The translations under genes were made by a program, and so were the position numbers. A stretch of 64,000 nucleotides of DNA from Blastocatellia bacterium (GTDB taxonomy: Bacteria > Acidobacteriota > Blastocatellia > Chloracidobacteriales > JADJPF01), in the NCBI GenBank assembly GCA_016713405.1, contig JADJPF010000016.1, positions 45,259-109,258 on the forward strand, in the 5' to 3' direction. Shown here in pieces: positions 27,877 through 37,632 of this stretch (the stretch's first letter is position 1; the number at the start of each line of letters is the position of its first letter). The notes below the pieces were generated by a model. It had not been told where the DNA came from and did not search any database. It saw only the letters and a program-made list of their open reading frames with translations.

Positions 27877-29478
27877 ATGTCTTTATTTGGAGTTGCCAGT
27901 TTTATTTTTCAATTATTTTCCCAAGCTTTGATTAAAGAATTTGTGGTTAATGGTGCTGCTTGGTTTATTTTAGCTACTATTTTTGGAGCGGTTTTAGTAG
28001 CACGAATAGCCCCTGGCAAACGCAAAAGATTAAGATCTGTACTAATTCCTATACTTCTTTACGCAATTTCTTTACTAGCTGCAATACTCTTAGAAATAAA
28101 TGCAGATGCAATTTATGGTTCTTATAGTAGGGCTTTTGCTACGGCTTTTATTAGCGTTGCTTTGATTAATTTAGGATCGCTACTAGTTTTTGATGTAATT
28201 TTGGATAGTTTACACTTAAAGTTACCTCGTTTACTACGTGACACCACAGTAATTTTAACTTATATAGTAACAATTCTAGTAATACTTTCATCTAGGGGAA
28301 TAAATGTTGCAGGTTTACTAACGACATCTGCAATTATTTCAGCCGTTATAGGCTTATCTCTACAAGATACTTTAGGAAATATTATTGCAGGTTTTGCTTT
28401 GCAGATTGAGCATGTAGTTCAACCAGATGATTGGATTAAAATAGATCCTTATATTGGTCGGGTAAAGGAAATTCGTTGGCGGCAAACTGTATTGGAAACA
28501 AGAAATTGGGAAACGGTTTTGGTTCCAAACAGTCAATTGATGAAAAGCCAAGTATTAATTTATGGACGACGACATAACCAGCCTTTACAAACAAGACGTT
28601 GGGTATATTTTAATGTAGATTTTCGTTATACACCAAATGAAGTTATTGAATGTGTAGAGCAAGCTTTGCAAACTAACCCTATACCTAATGTAGCGGATGA
28701 ACCTAGAATTAATGTGGTTTTAATGGATTTTAAGGATAGTTATTGCTCTTATGCAGTGCGTTATTGGCTAACTGATTTAGCAGCAGATGACCCAACGGAT
28801 TCTAATGTACGTATTAGGGTGTATTTTGCCTTAAAACGTGCTGGAATACCTTTATCTATACCAGCACAAGGTATTTTTGTTACAGAATTAAGCAACAAAC
28901 GAGAGATCCGTAAACAAGAACAAGAAATAGAACAACGTTTAGCCGATTTACGGCGTATTGAACTTTTTCATACAATGAATGAAACAGAGTTAAGGGAATT
29001 AGTTGGTCATCTTCGTTATGCTCCTTTTGCAAAAGGGGAGGTAATTACTAGACAAGGTGCAGAAGCACATTGGTTATACATAATTAATAAGGGTGAAGTT
29101 TCAGTACGAGTAGCAGTAGCAGGTAGTAGTCTTAATGGTAGTAGACCACCTAGCAAGTCTTTAGTAGTAGAAAAAGAAGTATCTCGTTTAAAAGCGGGTA
29201 ATTTTTTTGGTGAAATGTCTTTACTTACAGGTGAACCTCGTACAGCTACAATAGTTGCTTTAGAGGAAGTAGAATGTTATCGCTTAGACAAGGCCGCTTT
29301 TCAAAATATTCTTTCTGAACGTCCAGAAATTGCCGAAGATATAGCTCATATGCTTGCTAGACGTAAAATTGAGCTAGAATCTATAACAGAAGGTTTAGAT
29401 AAAGAGACTGGCAATAAACAAGTTGGAGAAAGGCAAGTGCATATCTTGCATTCAATTAAGGATTTCTTTGGTCTATAA
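27877..29478 (+). CDS. MscS-type channel with C-terminal cyclic-nucleotide-binding domain
   Basis: The 533-residue protein has about five N-terminal membrane helices (to about 160). The MscS pore-lining helix and beta domain follow (GLLTTSAIISAVIGLSLQDTLGNIIAGFALQIEHVVQPDDWI, IRWRQTVLETRNWETVLVPNSQLMKS). From about 365 it carries a CRP-like cyclic-nucleotide domain with the phosphate-binding cassette FFGEMSLLTGEPRTATI. Channels of this design (bCNG group) open on cyclic-nucleotide binding and show little mechanosensitivity. The intact arginine in PRTAT suggests the pocket binds cAMP or cGMP. No cyclase is nearby. Confidence 0.92.
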   Translation: MSLFGVASFIFQLFSQALIKEFVVNGAAWFILATIFGAVLVARIAPGKRKRLRSVLIPILLYAISLLAAILLEINADAIYGSYSRAFATAFISVALINLGSLLVFDVILDSLHLKLPRLLRDTTVILTYIVTILVILSSRGINVAGLLTTSAIISAVIGLSLQDTLGNIIAGFALQIEHVVQPDDWIKIDPYIGRVKEIRWRQTVLETRNWETVLVPNSQLMKSQVLIYGRRHNQPLQTRRWVYFNVDFRYTPNEVIECVEQALQTNPIPNVADEPRINVVLMDFKDSYCSYAVRYWLTDLAADDPTDSNVRIRVYFALKRAGIPLSIPAQGIFVTELSNKREIRKQEQEIEQRLADLRRIELFHTMNETELRELVGHLRYAPFAKGEVITRQGAEAHWLYIINKGEVSVRVAVAGSSLNGSRPPSKSLVVEKEVSRLKAGNFFGEMSLLTGEPRTATIVALEEVECYRLDKAAFQNILSERPEIAEDIAHMLARRKIELESITEGLDKETGNKQVGERQVHILHSIKDFFGL

Positions 29479-29619
29479 AATAATAGTTTTAGAAAACAAC
29501 CAGGGTTTTTAAAAATTTTTCAGACTTTTTTTCTTTAATGGCTTTCTTAATGCGGAACGTCACGCCAAAATAACTAAAAGTTAGTCTAACAAAAACAAAT
29601 TTTAAGGAGGAAAGTTATT

Positions 29620-30108
29620 ATGCTACGTTTGCCTAAAAGTATTTTAGTCATGGTTTGTTTAGTTATTTTTAGTAGCTTTGCAATGGCTCAAGATCTTGCA
29701 GAGAAAAAAGATAAGCCAGAAAAAGAAGTAAATAAAATTATTAGACTTAAGCCTACTGCAATGGCTCCAGATGCTACAGGAATTATACGTATCTCTTTTA
29801 AGACTCCAAAAGAAGGTGAAGCAAAACAAAGCTTTGAGCTAATTGGAGTTAATGTATTAAAAGATAATAACTATAGATTATTTGTCGATGGAAATGAAAT
29901 TACTAGCCGTGAAGCAAAAGTAAATAAAACTGAAAGAGAAGCCGTTTTTGTAATTGAATTTACTTCTAAGAAAGATAAGGAAGATAGCAAAAAAGGAGGT
30001 TTCTCAAGTGGCATTCCTGCCCAACTAGATCCAGTAACAAATATTCGTCGTGTAGAAATTAGGGATACAAACAATCAAGTAGTTTTAGTAGGTGAATTTA
30101 CAGAATAA
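29620..30108 (+). CDS. Secreted hypothetical protein
   Basis: A 162-residue protein with a signal peptide (LPKSILVMVCLVIFSSFAMAQ). Its mature part is lysine-rich and ends in a beta-rich stretch (RRVEIRDTNNQVVLVGEFTE). I recognise no domain. AAGGAGG upstream fixes the start. It lies alone between the channel gene and a bidirectional terminator. Confidence 0.7.
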   Translation: MLRLPKSILVMVCLVIFSSFAMAQDLAEKKDKPEKEVNKIIRLKPTAMAPDATGIIRISFKTPKEGEAKQSFELIGVNVLKDNNYRLFVDGNEITSREAKVNKTEREAVFVIEFTSKKDKEDSKKGGFSSGIPAQLDPVTNIRRVEIRDTNNQVVLVGEFTE

Positions 30109-30134
30109 CTATTTTTTAATAGATATAAACAAAA

Positions 30135-30167
30135 AAGCCTAGAAATAATGCTTCTAGGCTTTTTTAT
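30135..30167. terminator. Bidirectional intrinsic terminator
   Basis: AAGCCTAGAA and TTCTAGGCTT form a perfect ten-base stem with a seven-base loop, flanked by an A run on the left and a T run on the right. It serves the convergent genes at 29620-30108 (plus) and 30183-31421 (minus). Confidence 0.9.
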
Positions 30168-30182
30168 TGCTTATTATTTTTA

Positions 30183-31421
30183 CTAGACAGCTAGGTTTTG
30201 AGCAGCAGTTTTTTGAGCATCCGATTGTGAGCGAGATAGGTTGCTTACGGTTTCATTTACGCGATTTAGAGATTGTTGGAGTTGCTGTAAATTAAAGGTT
30301 AGCTCTTGAATTTTTTGGTTTAATGATGCTTGTCCACCACCTTTAGCACTAGAATTGCTAGTTGTTGGGCTAGTTTGAGGTGTTTGGTTTGTTGGAGTGG
30401 TAGAAGCATTATTTGTTGTTGGATGATTATGTACAGGTGCAGCATCAGTTAATTTATCTAAGTTGTTAAGATCTACAGAGGCTTTAGCCAAAGCTTCTTG
30501 CATCATTTTTGGCCCATCTGCACCTAGTTGTAAAGCTGCTTCTTGCAGGGATTTCATTTTATTTAATAGGTTTGAAAGTTCTGGGTTATTTTCTAAACTG
30601 CCAGAGCCAGTTAAATCAACTTCTTTCATAGTTTTAGCTAATTCTTGAACTATTTCTTCCATACCAACAAGAATTGTTTCTAGTTTTTTTAGCATTGGAT
30701 CTAATGGAGAGTTGTCTATTTCATTTGCTCCACCTGCACCATTGTTTCCATTAGCTCCTTGAGTGTTTCCTTGTTGATTAGCATCTGTATTGCCAGTATT
30801 GCCAGTATTGCCAGTATTGCCAGCAGGGTTTGTAGGCTCTGTTGCTGGGCTAGAACCACTTGCGCCACCGCCTACAGCAGCATCAAGTTGTTTAGCAGCA
30901 TCTTCCAGATTTTTCATAGTTTTTTCTATAGCTTTAACCATTATTGAGCCAACCATTGCTAGTAATGCTCCTAGTGACATTGGTGCGCTATCGGTTGCTG
31001 AAGCAGTAGCTTGATTGGAACTTGAAGCATTTGCAGCTTTAGCATTAGTTGTGGAAGCTTTTGATTTTCCATCACCAGTAAAATTATCTTGGAAAGCATC
31101 ATTTCCAAATATTTGAGATACAGTCTTTTCTTTTGGTTCAAGGCTAACTTCTTTGCCAGAACGTAAATAGGATGACAAATTATTTTTTATATTTTCTAAA
31201 GAAACTTCTGGGCCATTTTGAAGTTGAGATGCCACAATTCTTGCTCCAATTCCATTTTCAGCACTTCGCATAGATGCACGTGGGTCTTTGCCAACTACTT
31301 GGGTTGTTGTAGTGGAAATGGATTCTGAACTAGAAAAATTGTTGTTTGTAGACTTTGTTTGATGGTTTTCAACATCATTTATTTTTACATTTGAAAGATT
31401 AGAAGAGCTATTTATCCTCAT
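30183..31421 (-). CDS. Low-complexity coiled-coil protein, function unknown
   Basis: The 412-residue protein has no signal peptide. It is rich in Asn, Ser, Thr and Ala, with a central hydrophobic helix (MSLGALLAMVGSIMVKAIEKTM near 148-170), a glycine/asparagine/threonine linker with repeated GNT units (about 205-225), and a coiled-coil C-terminus (LNQKIQELTFNLQQLQQSLNRVNETVSNLSR). The order disordered head, hydrophobic helix and coiled coil loosely resembles secretion-system translocators, but no secretion gene is near and I do not assign that role. A terminator shared with the facing gene follows it. Confidence 0.65.
   Translation of the reverse strand: MRINSSSNLSNVKINDVENHQTKSTNNNFSSSESISTTTTQVVGKDPRASMRSAENGIGARIVASQLQNGPEVSLENIKNNLSSYLRSGKEVSLEPKEKTVSQIFGNDAFQDNFTGDGKSKASTTNAKAANASSSNQATASATDSAPMSLGALLAMVGSIMVKAIEKTMKNLEDAAKQLDAAVGGGASGSSPATEPTNPAGNTGNTGNTGNTDANQQGNTQGANGNNGAGGANEIDNSPLDPMLKKLETILVGMEEIVQELAKTMKEVDLTGSGSLENNPELSNLLNKMKSLQEAALQLGADGPKMMQEALAKASVDLNNLDKLTDAAPVHNHPTTNNASTTPTNQTPQTSPTTSNSSAKGGGQASLNQKIQELTFNLQQLQQSLNRVNETVSNLSRSQSDAQKTAAQNLAV
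30787..30822 (-). repeat. Four 9-base tandem repeats in the linker
   Basis: GTATTGCCA repeats four times in the coding strand complement, giving Gly-Asn-Thr units. Slippage would add or remove three residues per unit without a frameshift. Confidence 0.85.
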
Positions 31422-31568
31422 TATATTTATGGCCTCTTATTTATTTGATAATAATTTTTGTCGAATGAATAATCATTCATATTATCGATTGTTGCAACAA
31501 CTAGTTGCTAAGCTTAGAATATAGAGGCATTTTATATTTTTAATTTTATAAATTATTTAGGGTAAATT

Positions 31569-31949
31569 ATGCCTTCGCTATATTGGACTAAATATGATGA
31601 ATTGCAATTTGCAGCACGACACATTTTAGAAAACTTTGATACAACCCAAATAAAAAACCATAATAATTTTTGGCCCGCTGGAACTAACCAAAAATATTTA
31701 GCCGTGTTGCTAGAATGGATTATTGATAACTATAGCTTAAATTTTACTTTACCAGAAAAAAGAAATTGTGGACCAGGTTTTACGACTTACGAAATTTTAC
31801 TAGACTATGGTGTTACTGTCCGCGTAGGATTTAATAGCCAAGGTCGGATCCTTTTGCTGCAACCCCTAGACGGCCCTAATGTAATTAAAGTTAACACTCA
31901 AGAAGCTGAAAAATTATTTACTGTGCTGTTTTCTGCTAAGGAAGAGTGA
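31569..31949 (+). CDS. Hypothetical protein
   Basis: A 126-residue soluble protein beginning MPSLYWTKYDELQFAARHILENFD. Motifs such as FTTYEILLDYGVTVRVGFNSQGRILLLQPL suggest an alpha/beta fold, but no family is recognised. It starts divergently from the low-complexity gene at 30183-31421. The region downstream holds only a fragment. Confidence 0.55.
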   Translation: MPSLYWTKYDELQFAARHILENFDTTQIKNHNNFWPAGTNQKYLAVLLEWIIDNYSLNFTLPEKRNCGPGFTTYEILLDYGVTVRVGFNSQGRILLLQPLDGPNVIKVNTQEAEKLFTVLFSAKEE

Positions 31950-32223
31950 AGATTTTAAAAAAGACTTATGTAATAGTTACATTCAGCAAATTAATGTAGG
32001 GTTTAATTATGTCCCTGTTCGTCAAACTTTAGTAACAGTTAGTTATCAATACTTTTGTGGAATCAAGTTGTTTTTAAGTCAGAATATAAATATTGTTGTT
32101 AATCTAATATCAAGAAACCTTTTACAAAGCTGTGTTTACGTTCAATTTATCTTACCAAAAGAGCGAACTACTTTTTCTTTTGCTCCTAGGCAATTACAAT
32201 TAGGTTTTCGCTTTACTCTCTAA
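31948..32223 (+). pseudogene. Possible outer-membrane barrel remnant
   Basis: An open frame of 91 codons without a start codon runs through this otherwise gene-free stretch. It reads INVGFNYVPVRQTLVTVSYQY, later FSFAPRQLQLGFRFTL and stop. Alternating aromatic/hydrophobic residues and the terminal LGFRFTL resemble the last strands of an outer-membrane barrel. It is most likely the decayed 3' end of a porin or receptor gene. Evidence is weak. Confidence 0.3.
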
Positions 32224-32291
32224 TCAAAAATAAATCTAAATCTATTTAGGAGAGAGATTTTTCATCCTTTCCTAAAAATAAGGAAAAATAA

Positions 32292-33119
32292 ATGTTTAAG
32301 TTTATCTTAGGCTTTTTATTCTTTTGTTTGATTTTTGTTAACCCTACTTTTAGCCAAACTAAAGACCTAGTTTCTACAAGGGAAATGAATAAAATTAATT
32401 GGCTAGAATTTAAGGAGGTTGTACCAGCAAAAATTAATACTGTAATTTTGCCTGTAGGCACATTAGAGCCTCATGGAGTTACTGCTAATGGGGCAGATAA
32501 TATTGCACCTGAAGCTATTGCACAAAAAATTGCTCCAGAAATTAATGCACTAATTGCACCTACTTTGCCCTATGGGATGACCGGAAGTATGTCAAATTAT
32601 CCAGGTGCTTTTGAAATTTCAGACACAGTTTACCGAGCATTTGTTAAGGAAATCTTACAGGGTTTAGTACAAAATGGTTTTAAGAATATTATTATTATGA
32701 ATGGTCATGGAGGTGGGCAAACTGCTGCACTACAAGCGGTTGCAGGCGAAGTAGCTAACAGTAATCGTGGCAGTCGAACACTTGTAATTAACTGGTGGTC
32801 TTTTACTAGTGAAATTACTAAAGACGTGTTTGGTCAAGATGGCGGACATGCTGGAAATAATGAAACAGCTTTTATTCAAGCTATAGATCCTAAATTAGTA
32901 CATCCAGAAAAATATTCTAAAGATATGGCAATTGCTTATCCTCGTCCAGGAACCTGGAGCGCGACCCCGTTTCCATCGTCTATTGGACTTTATCAACCGG
33001 GTCAAGGCTATCCTGATTTTGATGAGAAAAAAGCAAAAATTTACTTTGAGCGAGTTACCCAAGCTATAGCAGACTTAGTTAAAGACACTATAAAACGTTG
33101 GGATTTAGCTGGGGTATAG
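32292..33119 (+). CDS. Secreted creatininase-family amidase
   Basis: A signal peptide (FKFILGFLFFCLIFVNPTFSQ) leads a 275-residue creatininase-family protein. The family signatures are present: INTVILPVGTLEPHG at about 51-65, in which the glutamate is a metal ligand, LPYGMTGSMSNYPGAF, NIIIMNGHGGGQTAAL with its histidine ligand, and GGHAGNNETAFI with a further histidine and glutamate. Family members hydrolyse creatinine or related amides; many secreted ones in soil bacteria are uncharacterised. Substrate unknown. It converges with the Lon-N-like gene downstream. Confidence 0.88.
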   Translation: MFKFILGFLFFCLIFVNPTFSQTKDLVSTREMNKINWLEFKEVVPAKINTVILPVGTLEPHGVTANGADNIAPEAIAQKIAPEINALIAPTLPYGMTGSMSNYPGAFEISDTVYRAFVKEILQGLVQNGFKNIIIMNGHGGGQTAALQAVAGEVANSNRGSRTLVINWWSFTSEITKDVFGQDGGHAGNNETAFIQAIDPKLVHPEKYSKDMAIAYPRPGTWSATPFPSSIGLYQPGQGYPDFDEKKAKIYFERVTQAIADLVKDTIKRWDLAGV

Positions 33120-33123
33120 CTTT

Positions 33124-33825
33124 TTAATCCTTAAATTCATTTTTTAAGGTTTTTAATGCTTCTGACGAGCCATGACCATTGCGTTTAGCGCGGCTATGGA
33201 TTTGAGCGCGTGTTTCATAATCATCAATTATTGATGATAAATACTTACGCAGTTTATTAAGCCTTAGCCCGCTAGAACGCAGTTCTAAAAGCATTTGTTT
33301 TTTTTCTGTAGATAGTTGTAACACTGCTCCTATGGCAAAAGAAAAATCTTCTGGTGTTTCGGGAAGTTCTTTTGGCAAAGTTTGTTCATCATTTAGTGCT
33401 TTTAATGCTTCTGCTGCACGGTCATAAAGTTTTCTAACTTCTAGCATCAAAGCGTTATTGTCATAGTCATCTGTTTGGTCAGAAATAAGCTCTACTTCTG
33501 CTTTTAAGTAAGCCTTATTTCCAACATATTTTAATGTTTTATAGCGAGTAGTTCCAACAGTTAAAATATTCATTCGTCCGCCATCCAAGGGAACTACAGC
33601 CATAATTTGAGCCAATGAACCAATAGCACCAATGGCAGGCGGCCCTGTTTCATTTTCTGCTGAGTAGGTTAGACCAAAAACTTTATCACTTTCTAAACAA
33701 TCTTTGATCATTTCCTTATAGCGTTCTTCAAAGATATGTAGTGGTAGTAATGCACCTGGCAGTAACACTACAGATAATGGGAAGACAGGTATTTCTTTGG
33801 TGTTAAATAATTCTGTTGATGACAT
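33124..33825 (-). CDS. Lon N-terminal-domain protein (no protease domain)
   Basis: The 233 residues correspond to the LON substrate-binding (PUA-like) domain: IPVFPLSVVLLPGALLPLHIFEERYKEMIKDCLE, FGLTYSAENETGPPAIGAIGSLAQIM, MNILTVGTTRYK and the helical C-terminus. There is no ATPase or peptidase part, so it is the free-standing type whose role is not settled. It is 21 bases downstream of the lepA stop on the same strand, suggesting one transcript. Confidence 0.85.
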   Translation of the reverse strand: MSSTELFNTKEIPVFPLSVVLLPGALLPLHIFEERYKEMIKDCLESDKVFGLTYSAENETGPPAIGAIGSLAQIMAVVPLDGGRMNILTVGTTRYKTLKYVGNKAYLKAEVELISDQTDDYDNNALMLEVRKLYDRAAEALKALNDEQTLPKELPETPEDFSFAIGAVLQLSTEKKQMLLELRSSGLRLNKLRKYLSSIIDDYETRAQIHSRAKRNGHGSSEALKTLKNEFKD

Positions 33826-33846
33826 AAGGCTACTTTCATTTATATT

Positions 33847-35645
33847 TTAAGTTTCATCTACTCGAAGCACTGCTAAGAAGGCTTCTTGAGGAATCTCTAC
33901 ACGTCCGATCTTCTTCATTCGCTTTTTACCTTCTTTTTGCTTTTCTAATAGTTTTCTTTTACGGGTAATATCACCACCATAACATTTTGCTAAGACATTT
34001 TTACCCATAGCTTTTCTGTTTCACGAGCAATAATTTTGTTGCCAATTGCAGCTTGAATTGGGACTTCAAAAAGCTGTCGGGGAATAAGTTCTTTCATTTT
34101 AGAAACTAATGCTCGTCCTCGATGTGTAGCCCCTTCACTATGAATGATTAATGAAAGTGCATCTACTGGATCGCCAGAAACTAAAATATCTAATTTAACT
34201 AGTTTAGATTCTTGATAACCAGCTAAATGATAATCTAAAGAAGCATAACCACGAGAGACTGACTTTAGACGATCATAAAAATCTAACACTATTTCATTTA
34301 ATGGTACATCATAGGTGAGCATTACTCTAGTAGAAGTAATATATTCAAATCCCTTTTGTACTCCGCGTTTTTCCTCAAGTAGTTTTAGAATTGGCCCAAG
34401 GAAATCATCATTAGTCATAATGGTAGCAGTAATGATAGGCTCTTCCATTTTATCAATTCTAGCTGGATCTGGAAGTTTAGAAGGGCTATCAATTTCTAAA
34501 ACTTCGCCTGCTGTTGTAGTAATACGATAGCGTACAGATGGAGCAGTAGTGATTAGCTCTAAGGAAAATTCCCTTTCCAATCGTTCTTGTACTACTTCCA
34601 TATGAAGTAAGCCTAAGAAGCCACAGCGAAAGCCAAATCCTAGAGCTAGCGAGGTTTCAGGCTCATAGAAAAATGAAGAATCATTTAAGCGTAGTTTTTC
34701 TAGTGCATCTCGCAATTCCTCATATTTATCGCTTTCTACAGGATAAAGACCAGAAAACACCATTGGTTTAATTTCTTGAAAGCCTGGAAAAGCTTCTGTA
34801 GTTGGATTAGCACTATTAGTTACAGTGTCACCAATTTGCACATCAAAAACATTTTTAATATTAGAAATTAAAAACCCTACTTCACCAGCACCTAAAGCTT
34901 TGATTTCCTTCATTTTAGGAGTAAGTACACCTAAGGCATCAACTAGATATTCTCGGTTAGTTGCCATAAAACGTATTTTCATACCAGGGCGAAGTTCGCC
35001 ATCAATAATACGCATCATAACAATTACTCCGCGATAGTTATCAAACCAGGAATCAAAAATTAAAGCTTTAAGTGGTGCTGTTGGATCGCCTTTTGGCGCG
35101 GGGATACGATTAACAATACCTTCTAAAATATCTTCTGTTCCAAGACCAGTTTTAGCACTAGCAAGTATTGCATCACTAGCATCTAGTCCAACTACATGTT
35201 CAATTTGTTCTTTTACCTTGTCGGGTTCAGCCGATGGAAGGTCTACTTTATTGATTACAGGTATTAGCTCTAAATTGTTATTAATAGCTAAATAAGCATT
35301 AGCTAGGGTTTGTGCTTCTACTCCTTGTGAGGCATCTACAACAAGTAATGCTCCTTCACAAGCAGAAAGAGAGCGGGAAACTTCATAGGAAAAATCCACA
35401 TGTCCTGGGGTATCAATTAAATTAAGAATATAATTTTCCCCGTTTTTGGCTTGATAGTTTAATCTAACTGCATGGGCTTTTATTGTGATGCCGCGCTCAC
35501 GTTCTAAATCCATTGCATCTAACACTTGTTCTGACATTTCACGTTGTGACAACGCGCCAGTGTGTTCTAATAAGCGATCAGCTAAAGTAGATTTACCATG
35601 ATCAATATGGGCGATAATAGAAAAGTTACGAATATTACTTAGCAT
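33847..35645 (-). CDS. lepA: Elongation factor 4 (LepA), frameshifted near C-terminus
   Basis: The translational GTPase starts with FSIIAHIDHGKSTLADRLLEHTG (P-loop), then DLERERGITIKAHAVRL, NLIDTPGHVDFSYEVSRSL and PVINKVDLPSAEPD, and has the LepA-specific C-terminal domain. The direct frame stops after ARETEKLWVKMS. Adding one A to the A4 run (T run at 34012-34015) restores AMGKNVLAKCYGGDITRKRKLLEKQKEGKKRMK and the ending EAFLAVLRVDET, with 599 residues as in the family. LepA promotes back-translocation or late translation steps on the ribosome. The break in so conserved a gene is best read as an indel error or tolerated slippage. Confidence 0.95.
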
Positions 35646-35700
35646 GACGAAAATTTAGTACCTCTTAATGCTCCTTGAAAAATTAATATCAGCGAAAAGT

Positions 35701-36672
35701 TTATGTTTTCTTAAAAGTGTCTCGTGCTAGGATTGCAGCACCAATTACACCTGATGATGTACCTAGTTTTGCGGCTACTATTTGGCAATGGTCAAAAGAA
35801 GGTCTAAAGGCTCGTTGCTTAGTTTCTGCAATAATTGGTTTGAGCAAAATATTTCCTACAGCCATAACGCTACCACCAAAAACTACTACTTCAGGATTAA
35901 ATAAATTAATTAAGCTTGCTACAGCAATGCCTAAATAATGACCAGTACGTTCAAATACCACTTGAGAAAGTTCATCTCCAGAAATAGCGGCTTGAACAAT
36001 ATCTTCGTGGGTCATTTCTCGATCTCGAGGGATAAAAAGACGAGTTAAAGAAGAAGTGCGATCTCTATAAAGACGTTGTTGCATTCGTCGGACAATGTTT
36101 GGCCCAGAGGCAACGGTTTCTAAACAGCCAACATTGCCACAAGCGCATTCTATCCCATCTACATTAATAGTTGTATGACCTAATTCACCAGCAAAACCTG
36201 TTGTTCCACGCCACATTTGACCATTAAGAATAATTCCTGACCCAATTCCAGTTCCAACAGTAACATAAATAATATTTTGATAACCCTGGGCTGCTCCGCA
36301 TTGCCATTCGCCATAAGCCCCTAAATTAGCATCATTATCAAAAATTACTTCTACACCTGTAGCTTGAACAATATCATCATAAAGCGTATTAGTTGATATT
36401 TGTGGCAAATTAGGCAAAACTTCAATTTTATTAGTTTTAAGATTGATAAGTCCAGGTATCCCAACGCCAACTGCTACCAACTGCCCATATTGAGGAACTT
36501 TTTGCTTAAAGCTTGTAATTAGTTCAATTAATTGTTGAGTTAGTTCTGTTGTTTTACGCTGGGCAACTCTATTGGTTTGTTCTAACAAAATCTGACCAGA
36601 GCTATCAACAAGCGCGGTTTTAATCTGCGCTCCTTCTAAAACAATACCAATATATAGTTTATCTTCTTTCAT
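35701..36672 (-). CDS. ROK-family sugar kinase (glucokinase-like)
   Basis: The 323-residue protein is a ROK-family kinase: an ATP-binding start YIGIVLEGAQIKTALVDSSG, GVGIPGLINLKTN, FDNDANLGAYGEWQCGAAQG, YVTVGTGIGSGIILNGQMWRGTTGFAGELGHTT (GELGH, zinc histidine) and the zinc-binding ECACGNVGCLETVASG. Zinc site and catalytic aspartate (DNDAN) are intact. It lacks the helix-turn-helix of ROK regulators, so it is an enzyme. Glucose is the likely but unproven substrate. It lies 55 bases upstream of lepA. Confidence 0.9.
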   Translation of the reverse strand: MKEDKLYIGIVLEGAQIKTALVDSSGQILLEQTNRVAQRKTTELTQQLIELITSFKQKVPQYGQLVAVGVGIPGLINLKTNKIEVLPNLPQISTNTLYDDIVQATGVEVIFDNDANLGAYGEWQCGAAQGYQNIIYVTVGTGIGSGIILNGQMWRGTTGFAGELGHTTINVDGIECACGNVGCLETVASGPNIVRRMQQRLYRDRTSSLTRLFIPRDREMTHEDIVQAAISGDELSQVVFERTGHYLGIAVASLINLFNPEVVVFGGSVMAVGNILLKPIIAETKQRAFRPSFDHCQIVAAKLGTSSGVIGAAILARDTFKKT

Positions 36673-36774
36673 GACTTCTCCTAAAAGACACTTGTTGCAC
36701 TATAACAGAGAAACTTATCAACTGTTAAGACTTGTTGGTTGGTTAGCAAAAAGCTTTTATTAAGACAAAATAAA

Positions 36775-37425
36775 TTAAACAAATCTTTCTCCACAACTAG
36801 AGCAAAATCTTGCTCCAGCTAAATTATTAGTTCCACATTTTTTACAAATAGGTGTAGAAGGTCTATTTACTTGGACTCCACAGCCAGAACAAAAAGTAGC
36901 ACCAGGACTTAACCAACAACCACAGTTAGTACAATTTTGACTGATATTTCCACTGCCCCAGTTTGGTTGTGTATTAGGTGGATTAGCTGCCCACCCTCCA
37001 GGGTTATAAGGAGGTGCATAATTAGGATTATTAGGATTATTAGCCGCTTGTGTACGAGCAGCAAAAGAATCAATAATTCGCCAGGCTTCTTCACTAAGCC
37101 TATATTGGTTATACATACCAATGATAGGGAATAGTATTAGTGGAGGCAGTAGGACATAACCAATTACTCCAGCCGCAGCCTTGTCAATCCATTTAGATGA
37201 GCCTATTTCAACCATTGTTCCTTGTGGATGAGGTAAGACTTTAATTGTAAGTGCTGATGATTGACCAGTAATAGCACTAAGTGTGCTTTCTTTTAGTGCT
37301 TGCAAAACCTGTCCACCAGCAACAGGGACAATTTGAACCTGATGACCCTGCATACGAAAATAGTTTTCTAATTCTGATAGGAGTTGATCAATTCTAAGTT
37401 CTAAAGAATAGAGCTTATTTTTCAT
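36775..37425 (-). CDS. Membrane protein with double zinc ribbon
   Basis: The start at 37425 (MKNKLYSLELR) is preferred over the ATG 18 bases upstream because AAGGAAA precedes it. The 216 residues hold an N-terminal alpha/beta domain (about 1-75), one membrane helix pair (AAGVIGYVLLPPLILFPIIGMY), a Pro/Asn-rich linker and two C-terminal zinc ribbons (CTNCGCW, CSGCG, CKKCG, CSSCGERF). Such proteins are common in this group of bacteria and lack a defined role. A similar zinc-ribbon/membrane plan is seen at 48818-49519. Confidence 0.7.
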   Translation of the reverse strand: MKNKLYSLELRIDQLLSELENYFRMQGHQVQIVPVAGGQVLQALKESTLSAITGQSSALTIKVLPHPQGTMVEIGSSKWIDKAAAGVIGYVLLPPLILFPIIGMYNQYRLSEEAWRIIDSFAARTQAANNPNNPNYAPPYNPGGWAANPPNTQPNWGSGNISQNCTNCGCWLSPGATFCSGCGVQVNRPSTPICKKCGTNNLAGARFCSSCGERFV

Positions 37426-37632
37426 TTGTATTTCCTTACACAAAAGATGATTAGCAACATTTTATAATTTGTTTACGTCCAACTTTACAAGTTTGCACAT
37501 ATGAGTATTGCTTTAAGAAAGAATAGTCTTATAATTTTAAGCTCAAAGCAATACTCATACTTTATAAGCAACCAACAATTTAATTCAATAATATTTTTTA
37601 GCCATAATTATTTATTTTTAGGAGTGTTTTTC

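Noticed and set aside
30183..31421. Type III secretion translocator
   Set aside because: Only a general pattern of disorder, hydrophobic helix and coiled coil is seen; no secretion genes are near and no family motif is present.
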